A stretch of 7,719 nucleotides of DNA from contig CALBTS010000746.1 in the NCBI GenBank assembly GCA_937968035.1, positions 1-7,719 of the forward strand. Reading direction: 5' to 3'. This DNA is from an uncultured Methanomethylovorans sp. Lineage in GTDB: Archaea; Halobacteriota; Methanosarcinia; Methanosarcinales; Methanosarcinaceae. The first letter of the stretch is position 1. The number at the start of each line of letters is the position of its first letter. A program made the translations under genes and the position numbers. This document shows positions 1 through 7,476 of this stretch, in pieces. The notes under the pieces were generated by a model. The model was not told the origin of the DNA. It ran no database searches and was given only the letters and a program-made list of their open reading frames with translations.

Positions 1-160
1 ATGTGGCAAATCTATCAGCAGTCTCTTTTGCTGCCTTAAGACATGGTTCACACAGCCCTTTCCAGATACCTTCCGGATACGAGTTCTCAAACCGGGGCAC
101 AAAAACCCTTACTGGGACGACAGTGGGTATTGAAACACTACATAGATCGCAATCTGCCAT
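1..160 (-). CDS. fpoO: FpoO, F420H2 dehydrogenase accessory subunit (5' end only, truncated by window edge)
   Basis: Reading the minus strand from the ATG at 160 gives 53 residues before the window ends, beginning MADCDLCSVSIPTVVPVRVF. Two CxxC pairs are visible, at residues 4-7 and 37-40, suggesting a metal or iron-sulfur site. The start is supported by a strong Shine-Dalgarno, GGAGGT (173-168), seven bases upstream and running into the fpoN stop codon. No membrane segment is visible in this part. In Methanosarcina the gene after fpoN is fpoO, whose product has been suggested to carry an iron-sulfur centre; its role is unsettled and it has no counterpart in bacterial complex I. The identification rests on position, the cysteine pattern and resemblance to FpoO as I remember it. 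The C-terminal part lies outside the window. Confidence 0.85.
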   Translation of the reverse strand, partial: MADCDLCSVSIPTVVPVRVFVPRFENSYPEGIWKGLCEPCLKAAKETADRFAT

Positions 161-167
161 ATTCTTT

Positions 168-173
168 ACCTCC
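168..173 (-). promoter_or_regulatory. Shine-Dalgarno for fpoO
   Basis: GGAGGT on the minus strand lies seven bases upstream of the fpoO ATG at 160 and immediately follows the TAA stop of fpoN (TAAGGAGGT). It is a strong site at the widest gap between genes in the window, 13 bases. Confidence 0.85.
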
Positions 174-1616
174 TTAGATCAACACCTTTGCGGCTTCCAT
201 TGCCCAATAAAGGAACGGCTCTGACCAGAAACCAATAGCCAGTACAAATATCACTGCAATTAGCATTGCAAATGTGTAAGGCATGGGTTCTGCGATCTTT
301 TCACCATCAGAAGGCAGGAAATACATGTATTTTACTACCCTGGCGTAATAGAACAATGAGATCGCACTGTTGAGGATCGCGATCACTGCAAGCCACACCA
401 GTCCTGCCTCTATAGTGGATGCAAAGAGGACGAACTTACTCATATAACCTGCTGTAAGGGGTATACCTGCAAGGGCAAAGAGGAAGATCGTCATGCAGAG
501 AGCAGTTACAGGCATACGTCTGCCAAGTCCCCGGAAGTTATCAATATCGTCAGGAGTTTCTGAATCCTTTTTCTCCGAAAGGACCATGTATACGACCGCT
601 GCAGTGGCTATGAATGCACCTGCTTTCATGAAACCATGTGACAGAGCATATAATATTGCACCTGCCAGAGCTGTCTTGCTCATAACCACAAAGGCCATGG
701 TTATGTAACCTGCCTGGGCGACCGAAGAATACGCAAGCATTCTCTTGACACTTGTCTGTGAGAGAGCCACAACATTACCAAGGGTCATGGTGATCACTGC
801 AAGTACTGCAAATGCTGTAGTCCACTCGGCCTGCAGAGCTATCAGAGCTATCATGAACACTTTGAAAGCTGCAACAAAGCCCATTTTCTTTGAACCTGCT
901 GCAAGTAATGAGGACACAACTGAGGGAGAACCCTGGTAAGTGTCGGGTGCCCACATGTGGAATGGAACGAGAGCGATCTTAAAGCCCAGACCTGCTATCA
1001 TCAGGACCACAGATAACAGCCCCATTGGACTTCCTAGAAGTATATCGATGTTCGCTGCCACACCCGGAATGCTTGTGGTTCCTGTGGCACCATATATGAA
1101 AGAGATACCGAAGAGCATCAGAGCCGCAGACAGTGATCCGATCATAAAATACTTCATGGAAGCTTCAAGAGATATTGGATTCTTCTTCTCGAAACCTGCC
1201 AGAGCATATGTAGCAAGACTTGCCAGTTCAAAGGCAACGAACAATACCATGAGGTCATTGGCCGATGCCACGAACATCATACCGGCTGTTGCAAAGATCA
1301 TCAGCGAGTAGAACTCCTCTGTATGGGAATTTCCTTCAGTATACTTAATGGATGCTATTGATACCAGCAAAGCGACTGAGAGGAATACCAGCTTGAAGAA
1401 CTGAGATAATGCATCAAATGAAAGCGTATCATTGAATAGCATGCCTTCGCGGCCAAGGCTCATTATGACAAGCACAAGGGATGCAAGTACACCCAGAGAT
1501 GCAAGATAACCCAATATCTTCTTTGTATTCGTATTAAGGAATAATCCTATAAGCAGGACCACAAGGCCGGTTCCCACCAGGGTGAGTTCAGGTGTGAGCA
1601 ATGTAAGATCTGCCAT
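174..1616 (-). CDS. fpoN: FpoN, antiporter-like proton-pumping subunit of F420H2 dehydrogenase (NuoN/ND2 family)
   Basis: This 480-residue polytopic membrane protein is hydrophobic throughout and close to the length of bacterial NuoN. It is one of three antiporter-like subunits that each provide a proton path in the membrane arm. The hallmark charges are present: E130 in FVAFELASLATYAL (TM5), K213 in GLGFKIALVPFHMW (TM7), K243/K244 in AAGSKKMGF (TM8), and K394 in PLTAGYMSKF (TM12). The broken-helix segment LSHGFMKAGAF (325-335) is also seen. The ATG at 1616 lies three bases after the fpoM stop, with GGGGGTG (1629-1623) six bases upstream inside the end of fpoM. The short loop rich in E, K and D at 347-360 is the only markedly hydrophilic stretch. 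NuoN is distinguished from NuoL and NuoM by its length, its position as last antiporter gene, and the lysine rather than glutamate at the TM12 site. Confidence 0.96.
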   Translation of the reverse strand: MADLTLLTPELTLVGTGLVVLLIGLFLNTNTKKILGYLASLGVLASLVLVIMSLGREGMLFNDTLSFDALSQFFKLVFLSVALLVSIASIKYTEGNSHTEEFYSLMIFATAGMMFVASANDLMVLFVAFELASLATYALAGFEKKNPISLEASMKYFMIGSLSAALMLFGISFIYGATGTTSIPGVAANIDILLGSPMGLLSVVLMIAGLGFKIALVPFHMWAPDTYQGSPSVVSSLLAAGSKKMGFVAAFKVFMIALIALQAEWTTAFAVLAVITMTLGNVVALSQTSVKRMLAYSSVAQAGYITMAFVVMSKTALAGAILYALSHGFMKAGAFIATAAVVYMVLSEKKDSETPDDIDNFRGLGRRMPVTALCMTIFLFALAGIPLTAGYMSKFVLFASTIEAGLVWLAVIAILNSAISLFYYARVVKYMYFLPSDGEKIAEPMPYTFAMLIAVIFVLAIGFWSEPFLYWAMEAAKVLI

Positions 1617-1619
1617 CTA

Positions 1620-3110
1620 TCACACCCCCGCAACAGCCATCAGGCTGACCAGTTTTTCGGAATTGGTTATCATCATGTCCAGCACCGGACTGGGGTTCAG
1701 TCCAAAGTAAAGTATCAGTATCGCGATGACAGCCATTGAGAACGTCTGGGACGCAGAAATATCTTTCAAAGCCCCGAACTTCTCATTGTATACGCCGAAC
1801 ATCGTTCTTTGCATTGCCCACAAGTGATATGCTGCTGTGATTATTATGGCCAGTATTGCTATGACCACATAAGTGGGCTGGTTGATGTATGTAAATGTCA
1901 GCACCAGGAACTCTGCAATGAATCCTGTCAGTCCCGGAAGCCCCAGTGAGGCCATGAAAGCCAGCATCATGATCACAGCAAGCTTGGGCATCTTTCTGGC
2001 AAGCCCGCCAAGTTCATTGATGATCCTGGTACCCGTTGCATTGTTGATGACCCCACATGCCATGAACATTATGCTCATGATCAGCCCATGTGAGAACTGC
2101 TGGAACATGGCTCCTGAAACTGAGAGAGAAACAACACCTGCAGCTCCAAGCGTTACATAACCCATATGGCTTACACTGGAATAGGCCACCATACGTTTGA
2201 GATCCTTCTGTGCCAGCGCAAGGAAAGCTCCGTAAAGGATGCTCACTGCACCAAGTGCTGCCATGATAGTGATCATAAGGTTCATGGATGGTGTGAAAGG
2301 CAGTATGGGCAACATAACCCGGAACAATCCATAACCACCTATCTTAAGCAGGACGAAGAGCACACTGCCTGCGGTCGGTGCTTCAACGTATGCATCCGGC
2401 AGCCAGGAATGGAACGGGAATGCAGGGATCTTCACAAGGAACCCGAACAACAGTGCCACGAATATGAGATCACGGGATAATCCGCTGGCTATGAACTGGA
2501 ACTGTGAAAGCAGATGTTCAATACCCATGTTTGGAGTACCGGTCTGTTTCCAGGCGGCGAAATAAAGGCCAAATATACCCAGCAACATCACAAGTGAACC
2601 CACGTGTGTGTAAATGAAGAACTTGATAGATGCCTTGTGCTTCGCGGGCCCGCCCCAGATGCTCACCATGAAGAAGAGCGGTACCAGGGTTAGTTCCCAG
2701 AATACATAGAACAGGAAGAAATCAAGCGCTACGAACACACCTATGACAGCTCCCTGAGTTGCAAGTATTAGTGCATAGAACCTGTTAGGCTGCTTCTTGT
2801 CATCATTCCATGTGAATAGTATGAGGAAGGGTATGACTATGGCGTTCAGCAGGACAAGTGGCATGGAGATGCCATCTATACCCAGCTGATAATTGATCCC
2901 AAGGCTTGGCACCCATTGAGCGAATTCCTGGAACTGCATCTGAGATGTCGTACTGTCGAAGTTGAAGTACATGAACATGCTCAGTGCCAGTACCAGCACT
3001 GATGATAATAGGGCAGAGACCCTTGCTTGTTCTTTAGTCTTTGTGAATAGAGTCAGTACTGCGAATAAAAAGGGGATCAGTACTATTAAAGATAAAATGG
3101 GTATTGCCAT
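1620..3110 (-). CDS. fpoM: FpoM, antiporter-like proton-pumping subunit of F420H2 dehydrogenase (NuoM/ND4 family)
   Basis: This 496-residue multi-spanning membrane protein matches NuoM in length and motifs. TM5 carries E139 in FYVFWELTLVPLFF. TM7 carries K227 in GFLVKIPAFPFHSWLPDAYV, and TM8 carries K256 in LFVLLKIGGYG. The TM12 site is E400 in GLTGFIAEFLVL; glutamate at this position is typical of NuoM, whereas L and N have lysine. QKDLKRMVAYSSVSHMGYV (301-319) is the conserved segment shared by the antiporter-like family. The product forms the middle proton channel of the membrane arm, between N and L. Its ATG follows the fpoL TAA stop with no gap (TAAATG), and GGAGGT (3123-3118) lies seven bases upstream inside fpoL, so translation of the two is probably coupled. 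Confidence 0.97.
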   Translation of the reverse strand: MAIPILSLIVLIPFLFAVLTLFTKTKEQARVSALLSSVLVLALSMFMYFNFDSTTSQMQFQEFAQWVPSLGINYQLGIDGISMPLVLLNAIVIPFLILFTWNDDKKQPNRFYALILATQGAVIGVFVALDFFLFYVFWELTLVPLFFMVSIWGGPAKHKASIKFFIYTHVGSLVMLLGIFGLYFAAWKQTGTPNMGIEHLLSQFQFIASGLSRDLIFVALLFGFLVKIPAFPFHSWLPDAYVEAPTAGSVLFVLLKIGGYGLFRVMLPILPFTPSMNLMITIMAALGAVSILYGAFLALAQKDLKRMVAYSSVSHMGYVTLGAAGVVSLSVSGAMFQQFSHGLIMSIMFMACGVINNATGTRIINELGGLARKMPKLAVIMMLAFMASLGLPGLTGFIAEFLVLTFTYINQPTYVVIAILAIIITAAYHLWAMQRTMFGVYNEKFGALKDISASQTFSMAVIAILILYFGLNPSPVLDMMITNSEKLVSLMAVAGV

Positions 3111-5126
3111 TTAGAATACCTCCAGGATCAGCTTAACGAGAATTATGAGTAAACTGACACCAGTTACCACTGAAGTGGCATAGTTCTGTACCACACCTGT
3201 CTGAAGTTGTCTCAGACCGTCTGAAGCTTCGGTGAATATATGACCTATAAGATAGACCATCCAGTCAAAGCCTCTGTCAATCGCTCTTCCGGCAAGTGCA
3301 AGACCTTCGTATATAACTTTTACTGACAGGAATTGTGTAAAGATAGCGTTCTGGTAGTACCTGTTGTAAAGCAGTTTGTATATCGGATTCTTCCTGGAAA
3401 CAATGCTGGACATGTCAATGATCCGCATGCCATAGATGAGATATGATATCAACAGACCTGCAATGGCAACGATAACAGGCATCCAGAGGATCAATAAAGG
3501 CTCACCTCCGGCACCGTGTGAGGCCAGATGATACTTACCTATCTCTGCAAGTCCATGGATATCCACGTTAACGAAATTGTTGGTGAATGTTTCTTCCAGG
3601 AATTTTCCGAAGCCTGTCTTTGTGAGTGCACCGAATACAAGTGCCAGAACACCCAATATCATGAGGGGAACGGTCATCACGGATGGAGATTCGTGCCCTT
3701 TATAATTGGTCCTTGGCTTACCTGTAAAGGTCATGAAGATCAATCTGAATATATAGATAGATGTGAGCAAGGCAGCAACTATCGAGAATAAATAGGGCAG
3801 CCAGTTTTCTGTGGACTCACCGAAGAGGTATGCTGCTTCAATTATTGGATCCTTACTGAAGAAGCCACTTACACCGATGGAAGTTCCAGGGATACCGAAA
3901 CCTGCCAGAGCCAGTGATGCAATCAGCATGGTCGCAAATGTTATAGGCATGACTTTCCTCACGCCACCCATTTGGCGAATATCCTGAGTTCCAACTGCAT
4001 GGATCACACTTCCTGCACACAGGAAAAGAAGTGCCTTGAAGAATGCATGGTTGATGAGGTGGAACAGTGAATCTCCAACTGCGGTAACTCCGATGACTGC
4101 ACCCATCCCAAGTCCGAGCATCATATATCCAAGCTGACTGATAGTGGAAAAAGCCAGAACACGCTTAATATCGTTCATAACGAGTCCCATGGTAGCCGCA
4201 AACAGAGCAGTGAAGGCTCCAAGATATGCAACTACGAGCAATGAATAAGGAGCTGCAAGGAACATGGGGAATGTCCTTGCAACCAGGTATACACCGGCTG
4301 TAACCATTGTTGCCGCATGGATGAGAGCAGAAACGGTAGTCGGACCTTCCATTGCATCCGGCAGCCACACATGCAGAGGGAACTGACCGGATTTACCTAC
4401 AGCGCCTCCGAAGAAGAGCAGAGTGATAATGGTCAGATGACTTACCTCAAATCCGAAGATCTGTGTGTTGAGGGCTGCTATTTCAGGTATATGGGTGAAG
4501 ATCTCATCGAACCTGAGAACATATACGCCTTCAGGGATGGAACCGTTGAGTATCCTGAAAATGTCGGCAAATAGCAGGATGATACCTGCAAGGAACATCA
4601 CGTCACCAACCCTTGTGGTCAGGAAAGCCTTCTTGGCTGCAGAAGCGGCTGATGGTTTTTCGAACCAGAAGCCAATGAGCAGGTAAGAACACAGACCCAC
4701 GAGTTCCCAGCATATGAAGAACTGAAGAATATTGTCAGAAAGGACCACTCCGAGCATTGCAGCTGTAAAGAGGGCCGTTTCTGCAAAGTACCGGGGCTGA
4801 GCTTTATCATGGGACATGTAGCCAACAGCATAGATGTGGATGAGCAAACTGACAAAAGAAACCATGGACAGCATCACAGCAGCCAGGGGGTCAATAAGTA
4901 CACCCACATTGAGTATGGCAAACCAGTTGTATGACTGAGAAATAACCTGCTCCGGGTTCTGCAACAGGTTCAGTGTTATCATCAATGAGATCACGAAAGA
5001 GGTAAAGATAGCAATAATGGGGATGATGGCTCCACCATTTGGCAGCTTCTTACCCAGGAAGAACGTGAGCACGAAAGCAAGTGCCGGAAGTACAGGTATT
5101 AAAAATGCCATGTCTTCTATCGCCAT
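3111..5126 (-). CDS. fpoL: FpoL, distal antiporter-like proton-pumping subunit with C-terminal lateral helix (NuoL/ND5 family)
   Basis: From the ATG at 5126 the protein has 671 residues, as long as NuoL and far longer than M or N because of its C-terminal extension. Key charges (ATG numbering) are E141 in FFICWELVGLCSYLLIGFWF, K245 in GGAVGKSGQFPLHVWLPDAM and K425 in GVSGFFSKDPII. After about residue 565 the sequence becomes amphipathic (RKNPIYKLLYNRYYQN and following) and ends in a final hydrophobic helix. This is the lateral helix and anchor by which NuoL lies along M and N. A GTG at 5135 would add three residues, but it lies inside the Shine-Dalgarno GAGGTG (5138-5133) that is correctly spaced for the ATG at 5126, so the ATG is preferred. 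It starts two bases after the fpoK stop. Confidence 0.97.
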   Translation of the reverse strand: MAIEDMAFLIPVLPALAFVLTFFLGKKLPNGGAIIPIIAIFTSFVISLMITLNLLQNPEQVISQSYNWFAILNVGVLIDPLAAVMLSMVSFVSLLIHIYAVGYMSHDKAQPRYFAETALFTAAMLGVVLSDNILQFFICWELVGLCSYLLIGFWFEKPSAASAAKKAFLTTRVGDVMFLAGIILLFADIFRILNGSIPEGVYVLRFDEIFTHIPEIAALNTQIFGFEVSHLTIITLLFFGGAVGKSGQFPLHVWLPDAMEGPTTVSALIHAATMVTAGVYLVARTFPMFLAAPYSLLVVAYLGAFTALFAATMGLVMNDIKRVLAFSTISQLGYMMLGLGMGAVIGVTAVGDSLFHLINHAFFKALLFLCAGSVIHAVGTQDIRQMGGVRKVMPITFATMLIASLALAGFGIPGTSIGVSGFFSKDPIIEAAYLFGESTENWLPYLFSIVAALLTSIYIFRLIFMTFTGKPRTNYKGHESPSVMTVPLMILGVLALVFGALTKTGFGKFLEETFTNNFVNVDIHGLAEIGKYHLASHGAGGEPLLILWMPVIVAIAGLLISYLIYGMRIIDMSSIVSRKNPIYKLLYNRYYQNAIFTQFLSVKVIYEGLALAGRAIDRGFDWMVYLIGHIFTEASDGLRQLQTGVVQNYATSVVTGVSLLIILVKLILEVF

Positions 5127-5128
5127 TT

Positions 5129-5431
5129 TTACCACCTCAATACATTGATCTTGTCAAGATCGATCATATCCCTTACCCTATAGATGGACATCAGGATCGC
5201 AAAACCAATGGCTGCCTCAGCTGCTGCAAGAGCAATGGAATACAAAGCAAATACCTGCCCCGTAAGATCTCCATTATAGCTTGAGAATGCCACCAGGTTG
5301 ATGTTGGCGGCGTTCAGCATCAGCTCCACGCACATAAGCATCCTGATACCACTTCTCTGGGTCATGAACCCAAAGAGACCTATTGAGAATATGATAGCTG
5401 AAAGTGCAAGATAATAAAATAATGGTATCAT
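5129..5431 (-). CDS. fpoK: FpoK, small membrane subunit of F420H2 dehydrogenase (NuoK/ND4L family)
   Basis: This 100-residue protein has three hydrophobic helices and matches NuoK in size. The two buried glutamates needed for proton translocation in E. coli NuoK, E36 and E72, are at exactly the same positions here: E36 in [20 protein letters not shown] and E72 in [20 protein letters not shown] sits between H/J and the antiporter subunits and links the charge axis of the membrane arm. Its ATG (5431-5429) overlaps the stop of the preceding J reading frame in an ATGA arrangement, four bases shared, which favours coupled re-initiation. The likely Shine-Dalgarno GGAG (5445-5442) is ten bases from the start, more distant than at the other genes here. 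The C-terminal tail of about 15 residues is polar ([16 protein letters not shown]), and its last codons carry the fpoL ribosome binding site. Confidence 0.97.
   Translation of the reverse strand: MIPLFYYLALSAIIFSIGLFGFMTQRSGIRMLMCVELMLNAANINLVAFSSYNGDLTGQVFALYSIALAAAEAAIGFAILMSIYRVRDMIDLDKINVLRW
5133..5138 (-). promoter_or_regulatory. Shine-Dalgarno for fpoL, decides the fpoL start
   Basis: GAGGTG on the minus strand lies six bases upstream of the ATG at 5126 and within the last codons of fpoK. The alternative GTG start at 5135 would be inside this site, so the ATG is the likelier start. Confidence 0.8.
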
Positions 5432-5730
5432 TCGGTACCATCTCCTTTTGCCATGTAGATAGCTCCCATAAGGGTAGCCAGCAATACAATAGAAAGTATT
5501 TCAAACGGTATAACAAAGTCAGTAAATATCAACATACCTATTCCCTGAATGTTACTCTGGTCCGTCGGGTTCTGCGGGATCTGGTCCACAGTGTTCCAGT
5601 TGGTAAAGCCTATTGATATGATAACTATTGCAAGGAAAAGAATAGCTACTATCATACCTGCTATACGCGGTCTGAAGAATTTATACACTGAAGTCAGGAT
5701 CTGCATAATAGTAAAATGTTTATTCAGCAT
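5428..5730 (-). CDS. fpoJ: FpoJ C-terminal part, separate polypeptide (NuoJ/ND6 TM4-TM5 region)
   Basis: From the ATG at 5730 this is a 100-residue protein with two hydrophobic helices (about 24-43 and 71-93) joined by a polar loop. Residues 61-95 match the end of NuoJ: an IGxxLFTxFxxPFE motif with E77, followed by a helix ending LMGAIYMAK. NuoJ is normally one protein of five helices; here the last two are encoded on their own, in a frame shifted by one base from the N-terminal part. The ATG overlaps the end of the upstream part by 11 bases. GGGAGTGA (5743-5736) lies five bases upstream and supports this ATG; an in-frame TTG at 5745 is possible but overlaps that site. The basic N-terminal stretch (MLNKHF, then VYKFFRPR) precedes the first helix. 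Two separate fpoJ reading frames are, from memory, also annotated in Methanosarcina. Confidence 0.9.
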   Translation of the reverse strand: MLNKHFTIMQILTSVYKFFRPRIAGMIVAILFLAIVIISIGFTNWNTVDQIPQNPTDQSNIQGIGMLIFTDFVIPFEILSIVLLATLMGAIYMAKGDGTE

Positions 5731-6007
5731 CCTTATCACTCCCAAACTCCTTTTTCGTGAGCATGACCGCGAACAGTATCAGTACACCGATAGCTCCCAC
5801 GTACACCAGTACCTGAATGACCCCAAGGAACTGGGCATTCAGTAGTATGTACAAACCTGCTACGACGAACATGACAACTATCAGGGACAATGCAGACCTG
5901 ACTATATCCTTCGCTGTGACTACTAACAGGGCGAAAGATATGGATAACAGGGCCATTACAGCAAATACCATTATTTCCAGAACATCTGCAATTATTGAGG
6001 TGTCCAT
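5720..6007 (-). CDS. fpoJ: FpoJ N-terminal part, separate polypeptide (NuoJ/ND6 TM1-TM3 region)
   Basis: This 95-residue protein has three hydrophobic helices (about 12-31, 36-56 and 61-83) and ends in the polar tail [11 protein letters not shown]. It matches the first half of NuoJ. The third helix holds the family signature QVLVYVGAIGVLILF (65-79), the segment that forms the pi-bulge helix whose rotation couples quinone chemistry to proton pumping in complex I. The reading frame stops at TAA (5722-5720) just after this helix, and the remaining two helices are encoded by the next, overlapping gene. Its ATG at 6007 lies inside the 3' end of fpoI (16 bases shared), with AGGAGGT (6020-6014) six bases upstream. 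Together the two parts total 195 residues, about the size of an undivided NuoJ, so nothing appears to be missing. Confidence 0.93.
   Translation of the reverse strand: MDTSIIADVLEIMVFAVMALLSISFALLVVTAKDIVRSALSLIVVMFVVAGLYILLNAQFLGVIQVLVYVGAIGVLILFAVMLTKKEFGSDKDAE
5736..5743 (-). promoter_or_regulatory. Shine-Dalgarno for the C-terminal fpoJ part
   Basis: GGGAGTGA on the minus strand is five bases upstream of the ATG at 5730. It lies within the coding end of the N-terminal fpoJ part. Its presence argues that the second part is initiated independently rather than made by frameshifting. Confidence 0.7.
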
Positions 6008-6435
6008 CTGCTTACCTCCTCACCAGCTTCTTTTTCAGCGTTTATGTCAACCTCTCTTGCCAGCATGTCCGGCGTAAAGAGAAGATCATTGTGCTCCCAT
6101 CTAATGACACCTGTCAGGTATACCTTAGTGCTTGAAAGAGCTTCTTTAGGACACTGGTCTATACACAGCCCGCAGAAGAGACAATGCCCGACATCGATAG
6201 ATGGGAACCATCTCTTCTTGCTGCTGTCTGGACCGATCCTGGCCTTGACTATCTTGATCGCGTTGTTAGGACAGGTGTTAGCACATATCCCGCAACCTAT
6301 ACACTTGCTTTTATCCAGCTTCTGAAGACCCCTGAACCTATCGGCGAGCCTGGTGGGCTCTTCCGGGCACATCCTGGTTACCGTGGGCTTGAAATAAATA
6401 TGATTTAATGCCTTTTTGATATTTTTTAGAACCAT
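5992..6435 (-). CDS. fpoI: FpoI, iron-sulfur subunit with two [4Fe-4S] clusters (NuoI/TYKY family)
   Basis: This 147-residue ferredoxin-like protein contains two complete CxxCxxCxxxCP motifs, at C45/C48/C51/C55 and C85/C88/C91/C95. They bind two [4Fe-4S] clusters that carry electrons through the peripheral arm towards the cluster next to the quinone-type acceptor. Residues 1-20 are basic and amphipathic, as expected for the N-terminal helix that holds NuoI against FpoH on the cytoplasmic face. The segment MCPEEPTRLADRFRG (22-36) resembles the stretch before the first motif in other NuoI proteins. The C-terminal tail is acidic. The ATG at 6435 is four bases after the fpoH stop, with GGGAGTG (6449-6443) seven bases upstream inside fpoH. 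Its 3' end contains the fpoJ ribosome binding site and start codon. Confidence 0.96.
   Translation of the reverse strand: MVLKNIKKALNHIYFKPTVTRMCPEEPTRLADRFRGLQKLDKSKCIGCGICANTCPNNAIKIVKARIGPDSSKKRWFPSIDVGHCLFCGLCIDQCPKEALSSTKVYLTGVIRWEHNDLLFTPDMLAREVDINAEKEAGEEVSRWTPQ
6014..6020 (-). promoter_or_regulatory. Shine-Dalgarno for the N-terminal fpoJ part
   Basis: AGGAGGT on the minus strand, an excellent match to the anti-Shine-Dalgarno, lies six bases upstream of the ATG at 6007. It sits wholly inside the fpoI coding sequence. Confidence 0.85.
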
Positions 6436-6439
6436 ATTG

Positions 6440-7468
6440 TCACACTCCCAGCAGGGCCAGTAATATGACCCATCCCAGATTCAGTAAAGACAGGGGCAAA
6501 AGCCTCTTCCAGCTCAGGTCTACGACCTGGTCGATCCTGAACCTTGGAACAGCCCATCTGATCATTATTATAGCCAATATAACTATGGCTACCTTACCCA
6601 GGAAGAAAGCTGTAGGCAGGATGATCCCAAGGAGCATGTTAGAAGTAAGCATTTCAGGCAGGTTCCATCCACCCAGGAACAGCAGGACCACAAGCATGGA
6701 CCCAAGTATCAGGTGAATGTATTCTGCAAAGAAACCAAGACCAAAACGCATACCCGTGTATTCTGTGATCCACCCGGCAATGAGCTCTTCCTCAGATTCG
6801 TTCTGGTCAAAAGGCAGCCGACCCATATCTGCCATGAGAGCTATAAAGAACACTATGAACCCAAGGGGCTGCATGATAATGAACCACAGTGGACTTTGAG
6901 CCTGTGCAATGTCTACAATATTCAAAGATCCGGCCATAATAGCCACACTTACAACACAGATCCCAAGGGGAACCTCATAACCGATCATGCGTGCGAAGTT
7001 CCTGAATGCACCAAGCAGGGAATACTTGTTGTTTGAACTGTAGGCTATCATAAAAATACCAATTACCGAAACAGCGGACACAGCCTCAATGTAAAGAATA
7101 CTTATATCCATATCAGTAGCAGCTATAGGATACGTATTACCGTTTATGATCACAGCGCCGAAAGGAATAGCCACAAGCATCAGGAAAACAGATCCCATGA
7201 GGACGATAGGTGCAAAGACGAAGAGGAACTTATCAGCATTAGCAGGTATAATATCTTCCTTTGTGAACAATTTTATTGCATCTGCTACCAGCTGAAGAAT
7301 TCCATGGGGACCAGCCCTGCTAGGACCATGACGCTGCTGAATGTCAGCTGATAATTTACGCTCGAACCACACAGCTATCATTGCACCCATGAATATAGCA
7401 CCCATGAGACAAAGTCCCAGAATGCCGCGTATCCAGGGATTGAAAAGAATTTCTGGTATTTCCATCAT
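6440..7468 (-). CDS. fpoH: FpoH, membrane heel subunit of F420H2 dehydrogenase (NuoH/ND1 family)
   Basis: From the ATG at 7468 this is a 342-residue membrane protein of the NuoH family, with about eight hydrophobic helices. NuoH forms the acceptor-entry channel and the contact with the peripheral arm; here the substrate would be methanophenazine. Conserved blocks (this numbering) are VWFERK with E36, QRHGPSRAGPHGILQLVADA from 45, GYEVPLG with E165, the acidic loop RLPFDQNESEEELIAG from 217, TEYTGMRFG, FFAEYIHLI with E249, and WAVPRFRIDQ from 305. The start is uncertain within nine bases. ATG 7468 directly follows AGGTGATC, a match to the archaeal 16S rRNA tail. ATG 7465 is the next codon. GTG 7474 overlaps the fpoD stop (GTGA) and has GAGGT six bases upstream. 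Confidence 0.96.
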   Translation of the reverse strand: MMEIPEILFNPWIRGILGLCLMGAIFMGAMIAVWFERKLSADIQQRHGPSRAGPHGILQLVADAIKLFTKEDIIPANADKFLFVFAPIVLMGSVFLMLVAIPFGAVIINGNTYPIAATDMDISILYIEAVSAVSVIGIFMIAYSSNNKYSLLGAFRNFARMIGYEVPLGICVVSVAIMAGSLNIVDIAQAQSPLWFIIMQPLGFIVFFIALMADMGRLPFDQNESEEELIAGWITEYTGMRFGLGFFAEYIHLILGSMLVVLLFLGGWNLPEMLTSNMLLGIILPTAFFLGKVAIVILAIIMIRWAVPRFRIDQVVDLSWKRLLPLSLLNLGWVILLALLGV

Positions 7469-7476
7469 GATCACCT
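7469..7476 (-). promoter_or_regulatory. Shine-Dalgarno-like AGGTGATC before fpoH
   Basis: AGGTGATC on the minus strand is complementary to the GATCACCT tail of archaeal 16S rRNA and spans the fpoD stop codon. It directly precedes ATG 7468. A second weaker site, GAGGT (7485-7481), would serve GTG 7474, so the fpoH start cannot be settled from this sequence alone. Confidence 0.6.

Noticed and set aside
940..1311. 123-residue open frame on the plus strand opposite fpoN.
   Set aside because: It lies wholly antisense to a clearly conserved membrane protein gene, has no recognisable motif, and reads as a mirror of hydrophobic codons.
2166..2480. 104-residue plus-strand open frame opposite fpoM, rich in Cys and His.
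   Set aside because: The Cys/His richness comes from reading the complement of conserved codons in fpoM; the cysteines are not in a regular motif and the frame is fully antisense.
2390..4366. Near-repeat GCATCCGGCAGCCA at about 2393 and 4354.
   Set aside because: Both copies encode the conserved WLPDA motif of the paralogous M and L subunits. They reflect protein homology, not a DNA repeat element.
5129..5135. GTG at 5135 as the fpoL start, overlapping fpoK by seven bases.
   Set aside because: The GTG sits inside the GAGGTG ribosome binding site, which is properly spaced for the ATG at 5126.
5720..5765. Possible programmed frameshift joining the two fpoJ parts, suggested by the AAAAAGGAG stretch near the end of the first part.
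   Set aside because: The second part is in the +1 frame relative to the first, so a -1 slip on the A run would not reach it, and the A run is not a complete slippery heptamer. An ATG with a good Shine-Dalgarno explains the second part better.
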